A stretch of DNA of 21,147 nucleotides from Paludibacter sp. (GCA_028748945.1 JAQTOL010000005.1:1-21147); one strand, 5' to 3'; numbered from the stretch's first letter, positions 9,530 to 17,634 are shown. Program-made: numbers and translations. Notes: generated from the letters alone by a model not told the origin.

Positions 9530-10078
9530 ATGAATATAGCCGTTTTCTGCTCTTCGAGTAATCACATTGCCGATAAATACAAACAAACAGCTTACCAACT
9601 TGGTGTATTAATAGCACAAAATGGAAACTCACTTGTATTTGGAGGTGCAACCGGTGGTTTGATGGACTCGGTGGCCGAAGGTGCTCATAGTAAAAACGGA
9701 CTGATTATTGGAGTTATTCCCCAAGCGGTTATCAATATGAATCGTCAGAGTGCATTATCAACTCAATTAATCTGCGTTGAAACAATGAACGAAAGAAAGG
9801 CAAAAATGAAATCCATGGCTGATGTTTTCGTTGTACTTCCGGGAAGTTACGGCACTTTAGATGAAATGTTGGACATTGTTGCTTCAGGAGTTGTTGGAGA
9901 ACACAAAAAACCCCTTATTCTGGTCAATCAGGATGGTTTTTACGATTCTTTTCTCATTCAAATAGATTTTATGCGCAGTGAACAGTTTATTCCTGCCGTA
10001 GAAAAGTATAAACCGCTAATTGTATCAGACATTTATCAATGCTTAGAGTTAATAAACCTGTTGAATAAAAACTCATAA
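9530..10078 (+). CDS. LOG-family protein (TIGR00730 type)
   Basis: This 182-residue Rossmann-fold protein belongs to the LOG family, whose characterised members are cytokinin-riboside 5'-monophosphate phosphoribohydrolases; older databases call them lysine decarboxylase-like. In the family the reaction releases a free base and ribose 5-phosphate. The N-terminus MNIAVFCSSSN, FGGATGGLMDSVAEGA (37-52), Arg89-Lys90 in MNERKAKM, and PGSYGTLDE (104-112) with Glu112 follow the family pattern. The usual PGGxGT has Ser106 in place of the second Gly. A TTG codon directly before the ATG is an alternative start, but ATG is preferred. In bacteria that make no cytokinin the role is probably nucleotide salvage or housekeeping. 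It begins 80 bp after gyrB and 12 bp before the next gene. Confidence 0.88.
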   Translation: MNIAVFCSSSNHIADKYKQTAYQLGVLIAQNGNSLVFGGATGGLMDSVAEGAHSKNGLIIGVIPQAVINMNRQSALSTQLICVETMNERKAKMKSMADVFVVLPGSYGTLDEMLDIVASGVVGEHKKPLILVNQDGFYDSFLIQIDFMRSEQFIPAVEKYKPLIVSDIYQCLELINLLNKNS

Positions 10079-10090
10079 TACGATTTTATC

Positions 10091-11407
10091 ATGAATCTGT
10101 TTTGGAAAATTCTTTTTGGAGGCATTACTCCAACTGCAAAACTTGAAAAAAATGAAGCCGAACTGATAAAGGACATGCATCGGTATGCTGAAGTTGCGAA
10201 GTCGGTGGAACTGGCGGAATATAAAACACTATTTCATATAATAAAATCAGCTAAATTTCAGGAAAATAAGAAAATTCTAAAGAACAGAAAATACAAAGAC
10301 ACGGAATATTCTGACGCAAGCCGTAAGTTTAATAAACTGCAAAATTCTTATGGAATTAAATTATACTATCAGGTTTTGGGTTCTGATGATTTAAAACAAT
10401 ATTTAAATTTCAAAGCAACACCCGAGTTCGAACAACTTGGGGATAAGAAATTAATAAAAAAATCAGAGACTCTAAAAAAACTAAAGCATTTCGAACATTC
10501 AAAGGCCTATAAAAATTTTATGCGTTTTCATGATTCCTTTATCGTCAGGGAATTTGAAGATTTAAAAATCAAAATAGCTACACCTGAATTTATTAAGGCA
10601 AAGGAATTCTGGGCAAATCAGGATAGATGGCACTCGACACCGGAATTTTTTCAACAACAAAGGTTTTACGAATTAGCAAAAAATCCGGATATTATTTTTT
10701 ATGAAAACGAAAAACCCGAACGGTTCGAAAAATACAAATCGTTGAAATTATCTTTTCAGGACGAATTTGAATGGAATACATTGGATAAATCGCACTGGAA
10801 TTTCGGTTTTCACTATAAAAGCCCGGAACTAATTGGTGATCATTCTTTTGCAAATGAGAAACAAGCCAATAATTCAGGGAAAAATATTTCTGTAGAAGAA
10901 GGGATTTTAAAGATTGCTACTAAACACGAAAATGCCACTGCCCGTGCGTGGCATGAGAAAAAAGGATTTATTGAACAAGAATTCCGTTTTACATCCGATG
11001 TTCTTCAAACTGCGAATAATTTCCGCCAAAAGAAAGGCGTTTTCCGGGCAAAATTAAGATGCACCGGAAACGTTCAACACGTATTTTGGTTAGGAGCAGA
11101 TAACAAATTGCCCAATGTTAAGGTATTTCATTTCAATGGTAAAAAAATAACATTGGGAAATGCCAATAAAAATCTTTTTGATGGGATTAACATCTCCGGA
11201 ATTAATCCCGCACTCTACTTTATTTACACATTGATCTGGACAGAAAAAGAATTAATCTGGATGATCAATAATCTGGAAGTCTATCGCACGGTCAGCAATA
11301 TACCCAAAGAAGAAATGTACCTGGCATTCAACTCATTCATTTCTGAAAAGCAAAGAGGAAGTGCAGGAAGTCTGGATGTTGATTGGGTAAGAGTTTACAC
11401 AAATTAA
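10091..11407 (+). CDS. Cytoplasmic GH16-fold protein with N-terminal repeats, catalytic acids missing
   Basis: The 438-residue protein has two parts. Residues about 15-235 are charged, probably helical, and contain degenerate units of the type [ST]-x-x-[FY] followed by lysines, for example ATPEFEQLG, ATPEFIKAKEFW and STPEFFQQQRFYELAK. Residues about 240-438 look like a GH16 jelly roll: KGVFRAKLR, HVFWLGAD, YTLIWTEKELIWMINNLEVYR, and the terminal strand GSLDVDWVRVYTN. Where GH16 enzymes have ExDxxE, this protein has N342-V-K344-V-F-H347, so nucleophile, helper Asp and acid/base all appear lost. The N-terminus MNLFWKILFGGITPTAK is not a convincing signal peptide, so the protein is probably cytoplasmic. 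It may bind a glycan or protein rather than hydrolyse one. The fold call rests on motif reading only. It lies 12 bp after the LOG gene. Confidence 0.65.
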   Translation: MNLFWKILFGGITPTAKLEKNEAELIKDMHRYAEVAKSVELAEYKTLFHIIKSAKFQENKKILKNRKYKDTEYSDASRKFNKLQNSYGIKLYYQVLGSDDLKQYLNFKATPEFEQLGDKKLIKKSETLKKLKHFEHSKAYKNFMRFHDSFIVREFEDLKIKIATPEFIKAKEFWANQDRWHSTPEFFQQQRFYELAKNPDIIFYENEKPERFEKYKSLKLSFQDEFEWNTLDKSHWNFGFHYKSPELIGDHSFANEKQANNSGKNISVEEGILKIATKHENATARAWHEKKGFIEQEFRFTSDVLQTANNFRQKKGVFRAKLRCTGNVQHVFWLGADNKLPNVKVFHFNGKKITLGNANKNLFDGINISGINPALYFIYTLIWTEKELIWMINNLEVYRTVSNIPKEEMYLAFNSFISEKQRGSAGSLDVDWVRVYTN

Positions 11408-11432
11408 TGTCCGTATTCTAATTTATTTACGT

Positions 11433-11476
11433 CCAATAATTGGTTATTGGCAATTAATAAATTGAAAATTTAAATT
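11433..11476 (+). repeat. Heptamer-period repeat and shared leader before kdsA
   Basis: The palindrome CCAATAATTGG (11433-11443) runs into 7-nt units AATTGGT (11438-11444), TATTGGC (11445-11451) and AATTAAT (11452-11458). After that comes the second copy of the 17-bp leader AATTGAAAATTTAAATT (11460-11476), which abuts the ATG. The composition and period match the hairpin region upstream of the LOG gene. Confidence 0.65.
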
Positions 11477-12868
11477 ATGCTCGAAACCCGAAAGATAAAT
11501 GTTCTCAATCGTTTTGAAATTGGCGGGAACACCCGGTTTGTCCTTATTGCCGGTCCCTGTGCTATAGAAACGGAAGAAATGACTATGGAAGTCGCAGCAA
11601 AGTTGAAAGAAATTTGCGAAGAACTGGATATTCATCTCATTTTCAAATCCTCATTCGACAAAGCCAATCGCACTTCCGTTAAAGCACCACGTGGTGTTGG
11701 TTTAAAACGCGGACTTGAAATACTTCAACGTGTGAAATCAGAACTTGATTTGCCTGTTGTCACCGACGTTCATGAGAGCTGGCAATGTACCGAAGTAGCC
11801 AAAGTGGCCGATATGCTGCAAATTCCTGCCTTTCTCTCCCGTCAAACCGATTTATTGATTGCCGCTGCCAAAACAGGCAAAATTGTCAATGTAAAAAAAG
11901 GGCAGTTTATGGCTCCCTGGGATATGAAAAATGTCGTGGACAAGTTACGCGATTCTGGAAATGAAAACATTTTGCTTTGCGAACGCGGATCAAGTTTCGG
12001 ATATAACAACCTGGTGGTGGATATGACAGGATTGGTGGAAATGCGAAATTATGGCTTCCCGATTGTATTTGATGCCACACATGCCGTTCAGAAACCGGGC
12101 GGACAAGGAACTTCAACCGGAGGAAACCGTGAAATGGTACCCTATTTAATGCGCGCCGCCTTGGCAGTTGGTGTCGATGCAATTTTCGCTGAAGTTCACC
12201 CCGACCCTGATCATGCTTTTTCAGACGGACCAAATCAACTGTATCTTTCCGATATAAAAGAGATTCTTCAACAGGCAATTGCCATCGACAATATTACAAA
12301 AGGAATTAAGAACCAAAAACCAAGAACCAAGAATCAAGATGTTGAGAAAGTTGAAATTACAATTCAATCCTCACAGAGAGTGGTTGGGAGTAAAGTCAAA
12401 CTCTTTCTTACTGATGTGGATGGTGTTTTAACCGATGGTGGTATGTATTATTCCAGGGACGGCGATGCAGCAAAAAAATTCAATGCACACGATGGAATGG
12501 GCTTGCAAATCATTCGGGATAAAGGAATTAAAACCGGGATTATTACATCCGAAACTACTGACATAGTTGAACGTCGTTTTCTGAAACTGAAATTGGATTA
12601 TTTGTATCAGGGAAGGCGGGAAGGCGGGAAACTGGCTTCAGTGAAGGAAATTTGCGAAAAAGAAGGAATTACGCTTGCCGAAGTGGCTTACATAGGCGAC
12701 GATGTGAATTGCTTTGAATTACTATCATCCGTTGGATTGGCGGCTTGCCCGAGTGATGCCATCGATTCAATAAAAAACATTCCCGGCATCATTCAGATGA
12801 AGAAAAAAGGGGGTGAAGGCTGTGTCCGCGAATTTGTAGAGATGATAATTTCAAAAGGAGAATTGTAA
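11477..12868 (+). CDS. kdsA: KdsA-KdsC fusion: Kdo-8-phosphate synthase plus Kdo-8-phosphate phosphatase
   Basis: One 463-residue frame joins two successive enzymes of Kdo synthesis. Residues 1 to about 276 are KdsA, which condenses PEP with arabinose 5-phosphate. It has SFDKANR (59-65), TDVHE, LSRQTDLL, NVKKGQF, and the ligands Cys28, His202, Glu239 and Asp250. Cys28 in IAGPCAI marks the metal-dependent class; E. coli KdsA has Asn at that position. Residues about 305-463 are a KdsC-type HAD phosphatase with nucleophile Asp313 in DVDGVLTDG, GIITSE, and the C-terminal tail GGEGCVRE that completes the active site in KdsC tetramers. HAD motif IV reads GDDVNC, with Cys412 where E. coli KdsC has Asp. 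The linker (about 277-303) is encoded partly by a heptamer repeat at 12311-12338. kdsD follows 18 bp downstream. Confidence 0.92.
   Translation: MLETRKINVLNRFEIGGNTRFVLIAGPCAIETEEMTMEVAAKLKEICEELDIHLIFKSSFDKANRTSVKAPRGVGLKRGLEILQRVKSELDLPVVTDVHESWQCTEVAKVADMLQIPAFLSRQTDLLIAAAKTGKIVNVKKGQFMAPWDMKNVVDKLRDSGNENILLCERGSSFGYNNLVVDMTGLVEMRNYGFPIVFDATHAVQKPGGQGTSTGGNREMVPYLMRAALAVGVDAIFAEVHPDPDHAFSDGPNQLYLSDIKEILQQAIAIDNITKGIKNQKPRTKNQDVEKVEITIQSSQRVVGSKVKLFLTDVDGVLTDGGMYYSRDGDAAKKFNAHDGMGLQIIRDKGIKTGIITSETTDIVERRFLKLKLDYLYQGRREGGKLASVKEICEKEGITLAEVAYIGDDVNCFELLSSVGLAACPSDAIDSIKNIPGIIQMKKKGGEGCVREFVEMIISKGEL
12311..12338 (+). repeat. Four-copy heptamer tandem repeat at the KdsA/KdsC domain junction
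   Basis: Four contiguous 7-nt units read AACCAAA, AACCAAG, AACCAAG and AATCAAG, encoding linker residues from about Asn279 to Gln287 (NQKPRTKNQ). Seven is not a multiple of three, so each copy gained or lost shifts the frame. With one extra copy, TGA at 12343-12345 would end translation two codons past the repeat. With one fewer, TAA would be met at the DVDGVLTD-coding region. Confidence 0.9.
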
Positions 12869-12886
12869 ATTAAGAAATTGGACAAG

Positions 12887-13837
12887 ATGGATTTCGTAAA
12901 GCGAAGTAAAGAAATATTCAACTCGGAAATAACCGAACTTCAAAAACTATCCGACCGGATAGGTCTGGAAATAAATGAAGTGGTGGAATTGATTTTTGCA
13001 GGCAAAGGTAAACTGGTAATCATGGGTGTTGGGAAAACCGGCATTATAGGTCACAAAATTTCATCCTCATTAGCTTCAACAGGAACACCTTCCATTTTTA
13101 TTAATGCTGCCGAGGCCATGCATGGCGATCTGGGAATGATTAATAAAAATGATATTGCCTTGCTAATTTCAAATAGTGGCAGTTCATCCGAGATTCTCAA
13201 TGTGATTGCGCCACTAAAAAAAATCGGTTGTTCGTTGATTGCCATGACTGGAAATCCAAATTCGATCTTAGCCAAAGAGGTAACACTGATATTAAACATT
13301 GGTGTCGAAAAAGAAGCCTGTCCGCTGGGTCTGGCTCCTACAACGTCTACTACTGCAGCACTGGTCATGGGCGACGCGCTGACAATTTGCCTAATGGAAC
13401 GTCGCGGATTTAAAGCCGAAAACTACGCTCTTTATCATCCGGGAGGGGCTTTAGGACGTCGATTGATTTCCCGTGTAAAAGATGAAATGGTGACCGAAAT
13501 TCCAAAAGTATTCGAAGCCACGCTTTTCAAAGATATTATGCATGAGATGAGTAACAAACGGCTTGGAATGACTTTAGTTTATGATAACGAACAGCAAGCT
13601 GTCGGGATTATTACGGACGGTGATATCCGGCGTGCTATCCAGCGCTTTGATGATATCAGACAGGTAGTTGCAGCCGATTTTATGACACAGGGTTTTAAAA
13701 GAATCGGACAAGATGAATTGTTGACAGAAGCATTGGAAATGATGGATATCAACAAAATCACAACCCTGACTGTTATGAATAATTCCGAACAGGTTGTGGG
13801 AATTCTGTCCATACACAATATTATCGACTTCAGATAA
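12887..13837 (+). CDS. kdsD: Arabinose-5-phosphate isomerase
   Basis: The enzyme interconverts ribulose 5-phosphate and arabinose 5-phosphate, supplying the KdsA substrate for Kdo. From the ATG at 12887 the protein has 316 residues (E. coli KdsD has 328). An in-frame TTG at 12878 is a less likely start. The SIS domain carries MGVGKTG (Lys50), GEAxHGDLG-like AAEAMHGDLGM (His79), ISNSGSSSEI, EKEACPLGLAPTTSTT, and HPGGALGRRL (His184), all matching KdsD. Two CBS domains follow from about residue 205 to the end. These CBS modules may sense a nucleotide or sugar nucleotide. Placement right after the KdsA-KdsC fusion makes a three-activity Kdo cassette. KdsB, the CMP transfer enzyme, is not in the window. 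Confidence 0.94.
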   Translation: MDFVKRSKEIFNSEITELQKLSDRIGLEINEVVELIFAGKGKLVIMGVGKTGIIGHKISSSLASTGTPSIFINAAEAMHGDLGMINKNDIALLISNSGSSSEILNVIAPLKKIGCSLIAMTGNPNSILAKEVTLILNIGVEKEACPLGLAPTTSTTAALVMGDALTICLMERRGFKAENYALYHPGGALGRRLISRVKDEMVTEIPKVFEATLFKDIMHEMSNKRLGMTLVYDNEQQAVGIITDGDIRRAIQRFDDIRQVVAADFMTQGFKRIGQDELLTEALEMMDINKITTLTVMNNSEQVVGILSIHNIIDFR

Positions 13838-13887
13838 TAAACGGTATTGAACTAAGGTTTTCACTATCAAACAATACAAAAACAAAA

Positions 13888-14730
13888 TTGAGATTCAAGA
13901 AAATATATATCGAGATCACAAACAGCTGCAATTTCGATTGCAGCTTTTGTTTTAAAACAAAGCGGGCAAACAAATTCATGTCACCCGATGAGTTTAGTTT
14001 AGTGATTCAGAAAATTCGTCCTTTTACCGATTATATATATTTACATGTTTTGGGAGAACCGCTTTTACACCCGCAACTGGATGAAATTCTGACTATTGCA
14101 GAAACTGCCGGACTTTACATCAATATTACCACAAACGGAGGATTATTGGAACGTAAGAAAGAAATTCTTTCGAAGCACAACATTCGTCAAATGAATATCT
14201 CTTTGCACGATGCGGAAGAAAATATTGAACCGGACAAATGGGAGAATTACCTTCAGACTGTTTTGAATTTTGCTATTGAAACAGCAGGGAAAACATACAT
14301 TAGTTTACGATTGTGGAACACGTCAAACGAAGCAAGCGCTGATTTCAACTGGCTTTGTACAAATCAAATTGCGGCTAAATTCAACAAGCAAATGGAGGTA
14401 TTAAACCAAAATACAAACGGGAAAAGTCTTAAACTGGCTGAACATATTTTCCTGCAACGCGGACCACGCTTTGAATGGCCGGAAGAAAACAAGAAAAGTC
14501 TGCAAACTCAAAAAACATGCTATGCGCTCCGCGATCATATTGCCATTTTAGTTGATGGACAGGTTGTACCCTGTTGTCTGGATGGTGATGCCGCTTTAAA
14601 ACTCGGGGACATATTTAAAGAAGAGTTATCGGGTATTTTGAATTCTGAACGGGCTCAAAAAATTCATAAAGGCTTTTTAAACAGTAAAATAACCGAAGAC
14701 ATTTGCAAAACCTGCGGATTTATTATTTAA
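13888..14730 (+). CDS. Radical SAM/SPASM protein, TTG start
   Basis: This 280-residue radical SAM enzyme has the CX3CX2C cluster motif at Cys14, Cys18 and Cys21 (SCNFDCSFC), a GEP-type segment LHVLGEPLLHPQL, and ITTNGG in the SAM-binding part. The C-terminal region has Cys211, the pair Cys229-Cys230 in VVPCCLDGD, Cys273 and Cys276, a SPASM-like pattern for one auxiliary [4Fe-4S] cluster. No in-frame ATG lies before the cluster motif. The first internal Met (residue 31) would remove it, so TTG at 13888 is the best start. An ATT at 13846 is a remote alternative. SPASM proteins modify peptides or oxidise small substrates, but no precursor-peptide gene is evident here. The gene is 50 bp after kdsD and 18 bp before the helicase gene. 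The substrate is unknown. Confidence 0.85.
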   Translation: MRFKKIYIEITNSCNFDCSFCFKTKRANKFMSPDEFSLVIQKIRPFTDYIYLHVLGEPLLHPQLDEILTIAETAGLYINITTNGGLLERKKEILSKHNIRQMNISLHDAEENIEPDKWENYLQTVLNFAIETAGKTYISLRLWNTSNEASADFNWLCTNQIAAKFNKQMEVLNQNTNGKSLKLAEHIFLQRGPRFEWPEENKKSLQTQKTCYALRDHIAILVDGQVVPCCLDGDAALKLGDIFKEELSGILNSERAQKIHKGFLNSKITEDICKTCGFII

Positions 14731-14748
14731 TTTTCCGTTCCAGTAATT

Positions 14749-17634
14749 ATGAACCAATCTGTAGTTTACACCATCAATAGTAACGGAAATCTAGGTTGTT
14801 TTCCAGAATGTGTAATTGTCGACACCGACAATAAGGGGCAGTTTTCGGTGAATTATATCAAAGTTAATCATCAAAACAAATCCAATTTCAGTTCACTTTT
14901 TGATGCCACAGACGAAAAATTGTTGGATTGTTGCTTTCAACTGGAAAAAGAGAACATTGTATCCAAAACTACCGATAAAGAAATTCGCACCTGGGAAAGC
15001 CTGATTTCAAAGTACTTTGATGGGAAAACCGGAAAAAAGATTAACGATATTCAATACATAAAGGATTATTTGAACAGTTTTATAAACGGCTGTCTGAATA
15101 CCTTTTTTGAAAATATATCCGATAAATTACTCTACCTTCCTACCGGGAAATTTCCATTTTCATGGAAAAAAATAACCATATCCATTGAAATGCCCGAAAT
15201 GTTGTATTGCTTTGACAACCAACCTGAATTTTTAAACTATTCACTCCAACTGACCTGTCGGAACAAACCTTTAAGTATTCGTGATGGCATTTTTGTTTCG
15301 CGGAGTACAGCCCGGATTTTAGTAAACAACACCATTTACGAATTTGAAAAAGATATTGATGGGAGAAAACTGATACCCTTCTTTTCGAAGGACTTTGTTT
15401 CTGTAACCAAATCCAATGCCAGCGAATATATTCAGAAAGTATTGTTACCACTTGTACCAACCAATCGGGTTATCCCTATTGGTTTTGAAATTCAAACAAT
15501 CTCCGAATTATCCAATGCTGTCTTGCGGATCAAGGAATTAGATACTCTGGTGCAAACCAGCCTTTTTGAAAACATTGTTCCCGATAATAAATCAAAGAAT
15601 ATTGTACTGGAACTTATCTTTGAATACCAGGGTTTCCGTTTTTGGGCAGGACAGGTTGGAACAACAAATCGCCTGGACAGGCACGATGATTCGTTCAGCA
15701 TATATCAGGTACTGCGCGATAAGGAATTGGAGAAAATGTATATTGCCGAACTGAAAACGATAGGACTTGATTTGGATGCTAAAGTTCGGAAAATGCCTTA
15801 TATTGATGGCGTTGAGTGGATTAATACTCATTACAAACTCATAGAATCTGCAGGCATAGAAATCCGTTTCGAGAAAAAATCGAATAACGCTCAACGTATC
15901 TTCGTGGGTGAACACACAATCTCGGTAGAACTGGAAGAAGGAAATGATTGGTTCGATATCAGGGGAAAGGTACAAATTGGAAACTTTGAAATTCCATTCT
16001 TACAGGTGCTCAATTATATAAAGCACGATAAAAAGGAAATGTTGCTTCCAAACGGTGAATACGCCCAGATTCCTCAGGCCTGGTTTGAAGAATATAAATC
16101 GCTGGTGGATTTGTGTAAAATTGAAAACGGCAAAGCAACAGTCTCGAAACATTATTGCGTTTTTATTGACGAACTTGCCCAAAATTCCAGAGTAAAATTG
16201 TCGGTAAAAGACAATATGCGGAAGCTACTTGAAAATAAGCTTGATGTCAATTACGACTTGCCTCTGAATTTTAACGGACAACTTCGTAATTATCAGCAAC
16301 AAGGATATAACTGGTTGCGACTGCTCGACGAATTGGGAATGGGTGGCTGTCTGGCAGACGATATGGGATTAGGGAAAACCATTCAAACACTTTGTTTGCT
16401 GCAATGGCTGAAAGAGAAAAAAAGAGGAACAAATCTGCTGGTGGTTCCGACAAGTCTGATTTACAACTGGCAGCAAGAAACAGCAAAATTTACCCCAACA
16501 ATTGATATTTATGTACATGTCGGAAATCAGCGGACGAAAGATTTTACCGATTTTGGACAGCCGGATATTTTGCTCACAAGTTATGCTATCTTGAGACGTG
16601 ACAAGGATCTTTTTAGCAATCAACATTTTAATTATATAATTCTTGACGAAGCTCAATCCATTAAAAATCCGCAATCAGATATAACGCAGGTTTGTTTATC
16701 ACTCAAAGGTGAACGATTTCTGACATTAACCGGAACGCCAATTGAGAATTCTTTGACTGATCTTTGGTCACAGGTACACTTTTTCAATCGCAATATGCTG
16801 GGTTCGGCAAACCATTTTACACGTTCGTGCAAGCTGCCCGAAAAGCAGGAATTATACCGTCAGCTATTAAAACCATTTCTACTTCGTCGTCACAAGAGCG
16901 CGGTATTGACTGATTTACCCGATAAATCCATCATCATTCATCACTGTGTGATGAGTGAAGAACAACATAATTTCTATCGAGATATTCGCAACAGTTACCG
17001 GGATAAATTTCTGGAGAGCAAAGATGGGAATGATAAAGTCAACCCTATGATTTTATTGGAAGGATTGTTGAGGCTTCGGCAAACAGCCAATCATCCCATA
17101 TTGGCAGATGCGGAATATTCCGAAAATTCAGGAAAATTCGAGACTGTCACACAGATGCTGGAAGATGTTGTACAACAAGGTGATAAAGTACTTGTATTTA
17201 GCTCGTTTGTAGAGCATTTAAAACTATACAAAAATTATCTCGATGAACGGAAAATCAACTATTGTTATTTGGATGGCAGCACGAAAGACAGGAAAGAACA
17301 GGTTGAAAAATTTCAGCAAAGCGACGATTTTCCTATCTTTTTACTGTCGCTCAAAGCCGGGGGTGTCGGATTAAACCTGACCCGGGCAAGTTATGTTTTT
17401 CTGCTCGATCCCTGGTGGAATCCTGCTGCAGAAGCACAGGCATTTGATCGCGCTCACCGGATTGGTCAACAAAATAAAGTATTTGTTTACAAATTCATTA
17501 CACAAAATAGTATTGAAGAGAAAATACTGCAACTTCAGGAACAGAAACTACTTTTATCGGAAAAAATGTTTGAACCGGATACTAATATTTTGAAACAGAT
17601 GGATGTAAACGAAGTCCTGAAACTTATAGATTAG
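14749..17634 (+). CDS. SNF2-family DEAD/DEAH-like helicase
   Basis: The 961-residue protein is a Swi2/Snf2 ATPase that translocates on double-stranded DNA or remodels protein-DNA complexes. The C-terminal half has all helicase motifs: YQQQGYNWL, Walker A DMGLGKT (Lys543), VVPTSLIYNW, motif II DEAQ (633-636, Gln in place of His), LTGTPIENSL, FLLRR, VFSSF, SLKAGGVGLNLT, and DRAHRIGQ (from 900). The first 500 residues carry no zinc-binding SWIM motif and no domain that I can name. It is probably the bacterial SNF2 N-terminal region, though its role is unknown. Relatives such as RapA act on stalled RNA polymerase, but the N-terminus here is not visibly RapA-like. There are no restriction or phage-defence neighbours. 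It ends 35 bp from the convergent argE gene. Confidence 0.9.
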   Translation: MNQSVVYTINSNGNLGCFPECVIVDTDNKGQFSVNYIKVNHQNKSNFSSLFDATDEKLLDCCFQLEKENIVSKTTDKEIRTWESLISKYFDGKTGKKINDIQYIKDYLNSFINGCLNTFFENISDKLLYLPTGKFPFSWKKITISIEMPEMLYCFDNQPEFLNYSLQLTCRNKPLSIRDGIFVSRSTARILVNNTIYEFEKDIDGRKLIPFFSKDFVSVTKSNASEYIQKVLLPLVPTNRVIPIGFEIQTISELSNAVLRIKELDTLVQTSLFENIVPDNKSKNIVLELIFEYQGFRFWAGQVGTTNRLDRHDDSFSIYQVLRDKELEKMYIAELKTIGLDLDAKVRKMPYIDGVEWINTHYKLIESAGIEIRFEKKSNNAQRIFVGEHTISVELEEGNDWFDIRGKVQIGNFEIPFLQVLNYIKHDKKEMLLPNGEYAQIPQAWFEEYKSLVDLCKIENGKATVSKHYCVFIDELAQNSRVKLSVKDNMRKLLENKLDVNYDLPLNFNGQLRNYQQQGYNWLRLLDELGMGGCLADDMGLGKTIQTLCLLQWLKEKKRGTNLLVVPTSLIYNWQQETAKFTPTIDIYVHVGNQRTKDFTDFGQPDILLTSYAILRRDKDLFSNQHFNYIILDEAQSIKNPQSDITQVCLSLKGERFLTLTGTPIENSLTDLWSQVHFFNRNMLGSANHFTRSCKLPEKQELYRQLLKPFLLRRHKSAVLTDLPDKSIIIHHCVMSEEQHNFYRDIRNSYRDKFLESKDGNDKVNPMILLEGLLRLRQTANHPILADAEYSENSGKFETVTQMLEDVVQQGDKVLVFSSFVEHLKLYKNYLDERKINYCYLDGSTKDRKEQVEKFQQSDDFPIFLLSLKAGGVGLNLTRASYVFLLDPWWNPAAEAQAFDRAHRIGQQNKVFVYKFITQNSIEEKILQLQEQKLLLSEKMFEPDTNILKQMDVNEVLKLID

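Noticed and set aside
12339..12341. ATG right after the heptamers as a separate kdsC start
   Set aside because: It is out of frame with the KdsC domain by one base. The only plausible internal start in frame is a GTG near residue 302.
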